NCBI GenBank assembly: GCA_013397075.1
Contig: VWZS01000187.1
Coordinates: 204,703-268,702, forward strand
Direction of reading: 5' to 3'
Source: Rhabdornis inornatus
Lineage: Eukaryota > Chordata > Aves > Passeriformes > Rhabdornithidae
DNA: 64,000 bases
Shown here: one piece after another, positions 52,757 to 64,000 of the stretch
Layout: every line of letters starts with the position of its first letter
How positions within the stretch are numbered: the first letter of the stretch is position 1
The notes under the pieces: generated by a model
What the model was told of the DNA's origin: nothing
Database searches by the model: none
The model's input: the letters and a program-made list of their open reading frames with translations, nothing else
Translations under genes and position numbers: made by a program

Positions 52757-55700
52757 GCTTTTTCAGTTCAAAAGCAAGACCCAGATAGTTATCTAAGGAG
52801 AGAGCACTGAGGGATGAATTTCTTTCTGGCAAGTTTCCTCTGAACAAGCAGACACAGCCAAAGAGAAATGCTGTAAATGGGATCCTAGGTAGAATTCAGG
52901 CTGCCCACGAATTTTTCTTAAGCAAAGCCATTAGAGAATTTATATCAACAAAGCCATCATAAAACCATGTGTGTTCTAAACTTCTAATTATTGGAGCAAT
53001 TCTCAATTGCTTCAAAGAGAATAGTCAGATATTTCCAGTTAAACATTGATATGTCCGTGAGACAGAAGCAGAGGAGAATTCTAAATGGCATATATTTGTT
53101 ATTTTAAAAGTGCTGATGGTTATAAATAGATTTTCAGTGAAACATACAGCCTGAGCCAAATACTTGAAGTTTTATACACAGAAAATAGTTTTAGAAGTGT
53201 TTTATGCAGTAAGATTCAATTTAGCTCTAATAGATACATTAATTTTAAGTAAAGAAGTGATTTTGCACCTTCTGATCATCCTGAAAATAATACAGACTAC
53301 ACTAGCTGTTGCATTAAAAACAGCTGGAAAACACAAACAAATTTTTATCTACCTATTAGATTTCTTTTATAACAATAGCATGCTGTGTCTGTGGAAATCA
53401 AAGCAAAATCCTGTCTAGTACCTTTGATTTTTTATTCATGTATTTATTGCTTTGGAAATGCAGTAAGTATCAAACTGCACATTGCTACAGTTCTACAGAG
53501 CACATGAACAATGCGGCTTCATTTTATCTTTTCATCAGAAAAGAGTGATTTAATAACATGAAAGCAAATGAACCCACATTAGTATAAACTGCAGCACAAT
53601 GTAAAAGACATTTCCCTTTGAATATTAATGATGCAAGTCTAAAGAAATATATACTAAAGAAATTGATTCAGTGGTCATTCATTTGTAACAAATACAGTTT
53701 TAGTTATAGTTCTAAAGTGTCATATCAATCAAAATTCACACAGGCTGCTTTTCAAGAAAATACTATTGAAAAACCTGAAATATTCTCATTTCCTAGTTAT
53801 GAAATGATTGGCATATGATTGCACATATCATTTCAATAAACACAGTATTCCAGGAACAACTTCCAGTAAAATTTGGAGCTACCAGACCAACTTGTTTTTT
53901 CCAATTATTTTCCAGCTTGCACTCCTGGGCAATCAGCAATGCCTGAGATCAATAACCCACGGACATCCATGGAGCAAACAGCCCCAGATGGTGTGAAGCT
54001 GCCTGAATGGAGAAGCATTGGCTGGACAACTGGGACACAGAGCCAGAGGCCAGGCTGATGCTGCTGTGCTTAAATGATTAATAAATGATCTTTGGCAAGG
54101 TATTTTAATGCTCACACACTTTCCAAAGCTTAAGGGGCACAAAATGTTTGGTGTCAAAGTAAACACAAGCACAGACTTTACTGAGTCTTCCAGCCACTGA
54201 CTAAATAAATGCAAACTGCAGGAATGCACTTTCAGTTACTTACTTTAAGCAGAGCGCAGTAGCTACCTACAGTTTCAAGTCTCTCTACTTCTCTTGAGAC
54301 TGGAGTTCATGAGTACTATGTAAATGTCTTACTGAAATCAGACATTCATTCAAACTAATAAACACATTTTTTTCAATGTGTGATGGCACATATTTTCTCC
54401 CTCCAGTGTGAGCATTAAACAATAGTGTATTTTATTGTTCTTACATAATTTCTGCAGTAGGATGAAAAGTAGTGATGCCCTGTACCTTCTACTGTCTTCC
54501 ATCTAAAAATTATAAAGCACATGAAAAACATTTAGATAAAAAAGTAAAATCATTTACAACAGTAGTTTAGTGATAATACACGAGTTAGAGCCAAACTCCA
54601 AACTAACAGTTTTAGGTTCTAACAAAATTATTAAAGAAAGCCCCAATAGAACCCCAAACCAAACACACACAAACACTCCCTAACCAGATACCACCCTGGA
54701 GGTCCATGGGCTCTGCACGAGCATTCTCTTATTTACTAGTGAAGAAAAAGTCTCCTTCTCCACATACAGGAGTTCCAGAGAAACTGACGTACCAATTTTG
54801 TCCTGTTTATCAAAGAGGATTAGTTACCATTTTGCCACAATTTCCTCAAGTAAAAAGTGAAAAAACACTTTTCCATTTTCTCACCATGGTTGGAAAGGTT
54901 TAATATTTATGCCCGTATCGACCATTTCCAACTGGTTGCTAAGAAACGCTCCTCCCTCCCCAGCATCATTTAAGGGAAAAGACAGAGGGAAGCAAAAAAT
55001 GAGAAATGTTGGGGAAAACAGATTCATCCAGTCTAAGTGAAATTCAATGGGTCATAGGTGCTATTTGTTAGCAAAGTAAAAGGGCACATAATTCCTGCTG
55101 GACACACTGAGACATCAGTTTATGACATCACACTAGGCACACGCCATGTTTCTAGCAAGAAAGACAGGACAAATCACCTGATACTCATGTTCTCTGGATC
55201 CTAACTGTAGTACCACTTGAGCCTCATTTTAAATTTGCTTGAGAAAATGTAAGGTAACTTTTCAAACACTAAGCTTGTAAAATCATAGCTTTTTTTCCTC
55301 AGCTAGACAATGTTTTTCCTCAGAGCTTGAAAAGAAGTTTAGAAGGCTGTATACAAACAATCATCTATTCTTCAGAGTATTCCAGTTCTTCTAGTCCATT
55401 ACATCCTTATGCTATTGAGTGCACTACTTCTGCTCAAAGGAGGAACTCTCTGGGAGGGGTAATACAATTAAATTATTCTGAGGTAGAAAGCAGTAGATCA
55501 GGCATGGTTGATGTGTTATCTTCACTGTATTTAATTTCAGTCCAAAGCTAGCCACACATCATCAGAGCATTTGTGGAGCAAAAAGTAACACCAATAAAAC
55601 ACACAAGCTTAGATACCCAGAGTGAGCCTTGAGTAACCTAGATATATATCAAAAGGATTCAGAATTTTCCACCTTTAAAATCACCCCATTTCAAATGACT

Positions 55701-56427
55701 GTTGCACCATGCTCCATTTATGATCATCTGTTCAAAGCAATTATCCCAAGTGTGTTCACAGACCCAGAGAGACGGGTTTTCCAAGAGCAGTGAGTGTCAA
55801 GTCAGGTAATTCACACTCAACTCATTCCTTCAGTCTGTCCTGTTGCCCCACTTACACTGACAGCATTTAATCATGGGACTGCCTGTAATTATTTTCAAGT
55901 GCACATCATTCAAGAAGATGTTTGACACTTCTTTCTTATTCATGATTGGCCTCATTTCCTTATTTCCTTATGCAAGCAGGCTGACAAGCCATTCTTGCAT
56001 ATGTCTTTTGAACCATAGCTTTGGGACAAATTAGCAAATTTTAAGCAAGTTTGAAATCACCTTACATTCCTAGAAACACCACGGGGATGAGAAGCTGAAT
56101 GAGAGAAAGGGAAACACTACTGGATCTCTCACTTCTTCTTTTCAGGAAGAAATGCAGATTTGGTCACTACCCATTGCACTGGCTGGAGCTAAACAAGCAT
56201 GCAGGTAGCTCTAGACTGGAAGAGAATACAACAGGACTAGCTCAAGAGACAGCACTAAAATACAAAAGAAACCTGGAGGAAAGGTGAAAGCTTACCATAG
56301 ATGGCACAGAGATAGGAGCTGAGCTCTACTACATCATCTACAATACCACCTAAATCTGCTGGAAACAAGACTTCTTTACCTCCACTGCTCATGAAACAAT
56401 TTGCCATCCCACGTGCAAAATACCCCC

Positions 56428-56479
56428 ACTACAGTCTGGATTACTATGCTGAAACTACAGTCTGGATTACTATGCTGAA
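56428..56479 (+). repeat. Perfect 26-base tandem duplication
   Basis: Two adjacent identical copies of a 26-base unit beginning ACTACAGTCTGGATTAC and ending ATGCTGAA (56428-56453, 56454-56479). Confidence 0.96.
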
Positions 56480-57299
56480 GAAGAAAACTGTCCTTATAGG
56501 CTTTTCTAAATGAAAGCAAACACCAGAGGTAAACCCAATTGTATTTGAACATCTACAAGAAAGAATCTTCACTAATCTGAAGGGAGAAACGTTTATTATT
56601 AACATCATCTTCATCACCAATTTTCAAATATATTTCTGAAAACAACCAATTTTTAAATACAAGCTTAAAAAAAAAGAAAAACCAAAATTATTAAAATGCA
56701 GGAATAAATCTCTTTTCCTACGTTTAATCCAGCAAATTACTTGTTCTTTATCTTATTTTTTACTTTCTATAATTTTTAATCTTCACAGATTCTTTTGGAT
56801 AAAGTCAGCTAAAAATCATTCAGTGGCCACTAGAGAGTTAACTAATATTTCTCAGAGTTGGCAGACGTTCAGTCAAAAACCTGGCCAACTGCCTGTTGTT
56901 TACTGAAGCTAGGGAAGAAGCATCTGCAACATTACGAAAAGCATATTGTAGAAGGCAACACATGCAAATTAAACCTCTTGAGCTATGAGTAAATTGCTAG
57001 GAAAATTTATAACTCATTTAATAAAACTTGAAATAAATACATTGCCTTGGCTCTCAGGGAAAACAAAATATTTCCCATGATTCCATGTTCAAAAAATGAT
57101 CATCAAAACAGATTTCTGCATTTTTTGTATAAAATCAAATAGTGATCTAAACCAAACCTCCTTCCCCCAACACTTCTGTTAATGTCATTAAACAACTTGG
57201 TCAGAAATGTTTGTGCCAAAGAACTTCAAGTGATTCGCTTGTCTTAGATTCACCTTCTGTAGTCACTCAATGTTCATTTTTTCTTTTTTTTTTTTTACT

Positions 57300-60200
57300 C
57301 TATTTGTGTCATTAGTAATGTTAGCATTACTGAAATTTAACTACCTTATTATCAAATAAAATGCCACCTTGTGGGTTCAAAAAATATAGGGGAATGGTTT
57401 ATAAAAACAGCAAGGTCCTTTGAAGAGGTTTGTTGTTTTTTGTTTGTTTTTTTTCATTTCTGCACAGTCCCAAGCAAGCAACTTAAGAACCTAAAAACAG
57501 TAAGCTTTTACTGCAGCCCCACATTTTTTAGCCTGGAATACACACAGTTCAGTCCCCAGTGTTGTAGCCCAACCCAGATGGGATGCACATGTGCTATTAA
57601 AAGTAGAATACACTTTCATATTGTCTTGCAGATAAACTTATTACCAACCTCACAACATGAGTTTCATGAACTCGTGCTATCTGCAGCCAGAATAGGAACT
57701 GAAATCAGAAGAAGCTCAAAGACACATTATACCATGAATAGACAAAGTACCTGCTACAGCCCATTCCCTTTGCAGTAACAGCATGGAATCTGTGGCTGGG
57801 GCTGGGCACAATGTTCATGTCAAACAAATGGCAAAGAAAAGGTTTTCATGCTATTTCGTGGAACAGTAGACCATGTTTTAAATTTGTGGTAAGAGACACT
57901 TTTAAGACCTATTCCAAATTGAAAAGATGAATCTCTACTCTTTCACTTAGCAGCATTCTTCAAAACAATTTACTGGAATCTGCTGGCTTCTCTCCAGTAT
58001 CTTCAATTCTCATTCCTAAAGGAGTAGGCAAATATCTCTGAGCCCTCTGAAAATCATAGACCATAAGTGCCATCTCAAAGACACCCCCCTTGAAAGCACC
58101 AGTCTCCACAGGACCCAGACCTATAAATTACTGCACACTGGTGGGTAACTTGGTGGGTCACCTGATATATGACCCAGACACAGAAAGGTCTGCCAGTCTA
58201 GCTGCCAGAATATCACCCCAAGAGTCAGCTTCCTTCCAGACATGCAGCCTGTATCAGTAAGAGATCTTTTCTGGGTACTGCTTCTATCAGTTCCTTCCTC
58301 AGAATAAGTTTTATGCCGAGCAGGACGTTTTTCTTTTCATGGTATGACTACATTCATATTGAAACAATTTTCCTACATAGGTCTGCCACTAACAATCATT
58401 TAAAAATAAGCTGAATTCTCATGCAACTAATCATCACATATAGCAAAAATAGCATTTGTGACTCATAGCTGTAAAGAAACCCAAATGCAGAGGATAGGTA
58501 CTGTATATACCTGCCTGTAAGCAAACAAGGCTCTACCCATAGTAGCAACGGAGTGAGAGTGGTGTTTATTCAGCCTCAAATAATACTGTTTTACAGGCAC
58601 ATACAGCAGCTACTGGAATATGCTGATTTTCAAAGTTCAATAGACAATTACTTCATATAAATGGACAAATCCAATGGCCACTGAACAACACTCAAACTCA
58701 TAGGGCTTGGTTTCCTTTTTTCCTAAAATAATGTATAATACATTTCATGCTAGGATGGACAGGAAAAAAAATGTTTTCTTTGATGTTTTCTCTCCTCTTC
58801 TGTATAGAAATTTTGAAGACATGAAAGCCCAATAGCCATTTCTCCTTCCCAAAATATTTTATTTACTTATAATATAACTGACATGTTTTATTTTGCAAAA
58901 GTACATAAAGATCTTTCAAGGAAAATATGACTCAGATTCCTTTCACTATTTCTCTCAGCTCCTTACTTGTAATTTAAGCCCTGGAGTCTGATGGGAAGTT
59001 AGTAATTTAAAAAGAAATTTGAAAAACAGTAAAACATTGGCAAAATATCATAAGTACTGAACCACAACTAAATATGCAAACTTTTAAGTATGCTTAAAAA
59101 TATATTTATAGATAATTACAAATATCTCAACCATTCTATATCAGGTATATCTACAACATTCTATAAAATGCAAAAAAATAAGTGTAAGACCTACAAGTAA
59201 ACAGGAGTTGTTCTAACTTCTTATAGTACTTAAAAAGTAAGGGCATTAAATGATTGTTTTAGACACAATGTCCAATGCCCTTTTTACAATTCTCGTATAT
59301 TTTGTCATCAATCATGATCATCAAGATACAGTGACTGGTGACTGACAACAGAAAGAGAAATTTAGAGGTGTGAGTAAAATGACAGAGCCGTCATGATTGC
59401 CTCAAAAATTACTCTTCTGAAAGAAGGAGAGAGAAAATTTTTGAAGCAAAAAATTGCTGGCAGCACTGATGTCCCTGTCAGCATGTGAAGTAGGGGTTAA
59501 CGAAAAGAAAAAGTTGCCCAAAACTGTCTTCTAGTCTCAGCAAAACTCCACGGTATTTTCATAAAGATTTTTTTCCTTTCCTCTTCTAACTATAATAACT
59601 GAGGCTGCACTGATAATCTGTGACATGATCCTGAAAAATATTACAACTCACATTACAAATGCTGATCATCTCACTGAATTAGGAACTGTGTATGTGAGCT
59701 AGTACATCAAATCTAACAAAATAAACTTTAACAGACACATACTCTTGTCCTGTAACAGCAAAGTAATGATTGAATTCTAAATAAGTCTTACGCACATTAC
59801 TATTTTCCCCACTGAAATAATAAACAGTCATTATCTTCCAAAATTTGCCTTTCTGCAAAATTGTAATTTCTTAAAATGTCATTTAAAACATCAAAACAAA
59901 CAAACACCAAGGATCTTTACAAAAAAGTTCAATATACAATGAGCATGAAACCCTTTTTCTCCACTACATTTTCAAAAATTTAACCAATAAATCAATTCAA
60001 AGATAATTGAAAAATAACTTTTTAAACATTGCTCTTGGCCTATGAGCAGATTAGATTTGCTTTGATGTCTTAGATAAGCTCCAGTTTCTTGGGCCATGGC
60101 TGAATTGCAGCTGTCACTTCTCAGTCTCCACTTCTTACTTCAAGTAGGAAGTGATTATCAAATTTTGAATTTGGGAAAGAATCAGAATTTGCTTGATTGC

Positions 60201-63200
60201 TTTTTCCAGACTTGACCTAAGAATTTGTACTTTACTACTGCTTGGTCTCCACATACTAGAAGGGATGTTTATCTAATCAGAACTTCAGTATAATATGGTA
60301 TCAACACAATGGCGATGATCACTACCTGCACACCAGGCTGCTGTCCTGATAGCCAACAGTGAAGTGCCCCACTTTTTCCCTAGTTCCAATGTCCAAATAA
60401 TAATCAGGAAGTTCACAAAATGTCTTAAGGTTACAGCATTTTCTTCTACTTGTGAAGAAAAGACTACCATATGTAATTGTTTGGGATTGGGGTTTTGTAG
60501 TTTTTTATTCTTTTTAAAAGGGAGATAATGTTTAGTGCTAGTCCAAACACAGGAGACTGAATTGTAATTGTAGTCTGTTTTTTTAAGACAATTCACTTCT
60601 TAGTACTTCATTTTCCTCATTTTTAAATCAGCATGGACTTCCTTGCCAAGCAAACTGAGATTTGCTGACAACACAAATGTGCTGCACAACAATCACATAT
60701 TCCTTTTTCCTGCGGTGGGCAATCGCACTCATTGCTGATTTGTTTACTCTGGCATTGTAGTGCCACACAAGGAACATGGACTTCGGACACTGCCCGCCTG
60801 TCAAACACATCCTGCACACAATCTCTCTAATTGCAGGAAAGGCATGGAGAACCAGCTGTGAAAACGTGTCTGATACCAGGTTATAAAAAAACAGCATAGT
60901 AAATCGAAGGCAAGTTCCAGTTCAAGCAGTTTCCATAGGGTCTGGGATAGATGTAGATGCCAGATTTTGAAACCACTTCACAGAATGTGAAATACTCTTT
61001 AGTTAGAACCACAAACTTCTAGATTGCTGATTGATGGAATGCTTGTATTCGAAATACACAGCATGAAATTCCACTTCCAGCAAGGAAAGGGAAGTTCTTG
61101 ACGGGACTGCTGAAAGAGTGACAAAAGCTTCACTCAAAACTTCTATTTTAGTATCAGATTGTGGGAAACTTCCACTTAAGCAGCCCAACAAAGCCGATCA
61201 GCCATCAGTTTACAAGCACTAAAGAAAGCTAAGACTATGATGTTATCACCTAACCAGTGCTGTTAGAATCACCCTGACACAGATGCTGATGAAGATCAGA
61301 GGACTTAAGTGGCTCAAAACAGCCCCGCAATGAATCCACACCCTGTCCCACTTCCACCCTTACCTTCACACATAGCTGCCAATGGCACACACAGGAAGAA
61401 AAAGTCCTACCTCACTAAAGAGAAAAAATACCAAGAAAGAGAGGGAAAGAAAGTAAATTGCTTTGTCCATCTTTCAATGACTAGGACAAAGCTTTTCTAG
61501 CACCCACGTGTCACTGCCAAGTTTTCACAACTAGGTCATCATTCTAGATTCTTAAAAATGATTGTAATATTGCAGCAGAACATCACCAGAGTACAGTTAC
61601 AATTAAGAACTCCTTCCAGTATAAAAGTAACTGTTTTCTACTCCCTGGTGCAGACAAAACATATTTGAATAAAAATGAAACCTAGTGTCCCAAGGAAAGA
61701 AATAACTCAAATCTGAATCAAGATTTTCTATCAGAAGTTTTTGGTGGTTGGTTTTGTGAGAGAGAGAAAAAGAAGAAGGTTTGTGTGCTTTAGGCGGCAA
61801 GACATGGAGGACCATACTTAAATCCTTCAGAAAGATGAATGGTTTTCACTCTTCACTGTCCAAGATGCTTCCAATTCACGACAAACAAAGTTTACTTTGG
61901 ACATTGTAAAAATTGATACCTGCCAAACTGAAAGCACCTTGACAAAAATGAAGGATAAAATAATAAAGATAGTAATTCTAGCACACAGAAACATGGAATT
62001 GGCTTCATGAGCTTGACAGCCACCTCAGTTACAATTCAGTCATCTGCTCCTGCCTTTTGTCAAAGCATTTCTTTCTGGCTGGGATGGATAACAAAGCTTA
62101 TCTCAGCTTCCTCCATTCACTGTTTAACATCTCAGAAGAGACACATTTGTTATGTAGTTAATATTGGCATTCTGGAGTGTGTGCTTCAGTTGGTAAGACA
62201 GATCCCAAATATCCTATTCTGTTGGACTTTCTATGGTGTTTGGGGACAAAATCAAATCCATTGATCAAATCCATTGATTGTCATGCATCCATTGGAGTCA
62301 TCTTAAGTGGCATTATCATTTGAATGTAGGCAGGGGAGATTAATTTCGAAGAATAACTGTATGCCCAAAAACCAGCAAAACAATTTCTAGGTGATGACTG
62401 GATTTCCAAATTCAGTGTGGATATAACTGTTACTTTTGCTGGGTTATGTTCAACACTAGTCAAGAGTTCATCCACTTCTTCATTCTCAAACACAACTAAT
62501 TAATTATCACAATGTTTATTGCAAGGTACTCTCACACAAGACTAAAAATGAACGTCTAATTTATGTAGACTTCAAAGAGATTGATCTCACTTAAACCAAG
62601 CATCTATTCTCTAGTTTCAGACTGTGTTAATTGCAAAGATGTTAATGGCTGGTTCATCAAGAAACAGACTAACATGGCCTACTTGATGCAAAGCCAACCA
62701 AAACACCTTTAATACATGCAGTTCAGTGGTACCAGTTGTGGAAAGAAACCCTCACAAATTTCCCCCCATTCTTTGTTTTAGAAATATTAAACAAAGTTTT
62801 ATTTATCACATGGTAGATCTGTAGCATCTTTGCTCCTTATTGGGAATAAAACTTAAATTTACATTTTTAATATCACAATATTCAGATAAACAACTCTATA
62901 TTGTGCTTGCTCCTTGGAAAAGCCTTTGAGCAGACTCTCTCCTGTATACACTTTGTATGGTAATACACCATTAAAAAGAATGCCTATTTTCTTTTGTATT
63001 TGTAGATGTCTTTTGCTGTTAGATATATTGGCAAGTTGATGCAGAGGAACAGACTGAAAACCAGACTGCTCTCTCTTAATTGTTATTATGAATATTTAAT
63101 AAATTAACCAGAGACCATATTCTATGCATTTTTATCTATTAAATCCATCTTTATTAGTACCTTTCACATTTTTTTGAGAACTCATTTTCAAAGTTCAGAG

Positions 63201-64000
63201 GTTAACTCGTCTTGTTTTGGTACTGAACATGAAGCAACTTCTTACTGCTTTTGGCAAAGTGGAGGTCTCCTCTACTGAAAGTAAATGGAATCTATCAGGA
63301 ATCAAATGTCATAATTCAGAGATGAGGGCCGAATATCAAAATGTCCATATAGTGCTGTGCATCACAGCTTGGATATTAGCTCTGAGAAATTATAATAGGT
63401 GAGAGTATCCATTGTAGTCTGAGAAGTCTTTCTAAACACAGCAATTGTCACACCAAAAACTGAAACATATCTGGAAAAGTAGTAGCAATCACAGATTTGT
63501 TTGTTTGCTTTCATACAGGAACCACCTGGGATAATTATGCTTATTTTAGTCACATATATAATATATAGACATATATGTATACATAATTAACTATGTAATT
63601 TTAGATTTTAACTGAAAGTTATTATCTGTATGCATAATTAAAGTGCACATTTCTCTGAGTATGTCATCTTCAAATCAGCTAGTTCTGAGACAGATTGACT
63701 AGAGATGCTGAATTGACAAGTTGTATTGTACCCTTACAAGCTTATGTTGTTCAAGCCTAAGTGCAGCCCTTCCCCAGCCTAAAGACCCACAGGTAATTCT
63801 CATAATAAATTTAAAAGGTAGTTTCCCATTTTTCCTTAAATTAGCAGGAAGCAGGTAGTGTCATTACAGCCACAGGGTAGGAATACACACCTCTGCACTA
63901 ACAAACAGCTAAACACATCTCATGGCTCTCTTTGGCTGTGTTTACATTGTCTTTTTAAAGGGGGGAAACACCTTCCTTCCTTGCCAGCCTGTCTAGTAGC
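57300..64000. other. Intron sequence without recognisable elements, apart from one tandem duplication
   Basis: Apart from the 13-base duplication at 62251-62276 and AT-rich words at 63554-63600, nothing identifiable. The open frame at 57371-57778 is not supported by homology or conserved motifs. Confidence 0.6.
62251..62276 (+). repeat. 13-base tandem duplication
   Basis: ATCAAATCCATTG occurs twice in direct succession. Confidence 0.94.

Larger units (their letters stand above)
1..64000 (-). other. LRMDA: LRMDA gene body, partial (two internal exons plus introns)
   Basis: The window lies inside a long minus-strand gene. Two exons at 12257-12383 and 1805-1944 encode consecutive parts of LRMDA, a small cytoplasmic leucine-rich-repeat protein needed for melanocyte differentiation; loss of the human gene (C10orf11) causes oculocutaneous albinism type 7. 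Neither the first coding exon nor the exons after the LRR cap are recognisable here. The gene therefore extends beyond both ends of the window, with more than 51 kb of intron upstream of the first exon seen. No promoter, polyadenylation signal or stop codon of this gene is identified. The gene identity rests on recalled similarity to human LRMDA and was not checked by a database search. Confidence 0.88.
12384..64000 (-). other. LRMDA: LRMDA intron upstream of the LRR exon (partial, at least 51.6 kb)
   Basis: From the acceptor AG at 12384 to the window end no further LRMDA exon is recognisable. I looked on the minus strand for LxLSxN-type coding followed by a donor in the required phase (two overhanging bases) and found none. 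The interval holds repeats, low-complexity tracts, a gap and candidate regulatory islands, listed separately. Open frames of 60-140 codons are scattered on both strands without coding signature. Confidence 0.75.

Noticed and set aside
58040..58140. AAAATCATAGACCATAAGTG stretch as an old CR1 terminus
   Set aside because: Only the ATCATAGA word matches; the rest does not follow a CR1 3' end.
1..64000. CRISPR arrays, tRNA or rRNA genes, endogenous retrovirus LTR pairs, DNA-transposon termini
   Set aside because: Looked for and not seen: no regularly spaced repeats, no cloverleaf or A/B-box arrangement, and no long paired terminal repeats.

Overview
The window is vertebrate nuclear DNA, most likely from a bird. 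It is AT-rich and almost entirely non-coding. Its two clear LINE fragments are 3' ends of CR1, the dominant retroposon of avian genomes, and it also keeps a few very old MIR/CORE-SINE relics. I see no prokaryotic, viral or organellar genes. The species cannot be fixed from the sequence; the CR1 3' ends look neoavian, perhaps passerine, which is inference.

One protein-coding gene is supported, on the minus strand: LRMDA (leucine-rich melanocyte differentiation associated; C10orf11 in human). Two consecutive internal exons lie at 12257-12383 and 1805-1944. They join in frame to encode leucine-rich repeats and the start of an LRR cap. Everything else is intron: 1-1804 (downstream), 1945-12256 (between the exons) and 12384-64000 (upstream, continuing past the window). 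Human LRMDA is also a very long gene made of small, widely spaced exons. The remaining open reading frames are short, lack homology I recognise, and look like chance or repeat-derived frames.

The most interesting feature is the intron between the two exons. It reads as a minor-spliceosome (U12-type) AT-AC intron. It starts with ATATCCTTTC, carries the branch-point motif TCCTTAAC and ends in AC. Only this AT-AC choice gives a continuous LRR reading frame; no GT donor is available at the required position.

The intronic sequence holds two antisense-inserted CR1 fragments (about 8458-8900 and 25743-25845), three good MIR relics and one weaker one, A/C-rich low-complexity tracts, a 57-base assembly gap next to a 70-base poly(A) run, an (AT)n microsatellite, and several short perfect two-copy tandem duplications. 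Several stretches resemble conserved regulatory DNA, the best being about 27040-27290 with a 16-bp palindrome of two TAATTA sites. A possible MIR-derived cryptic exon lies at 42051-42114. The regulatory and cryptic-exon calls are inferences that need alignment or RNA data.
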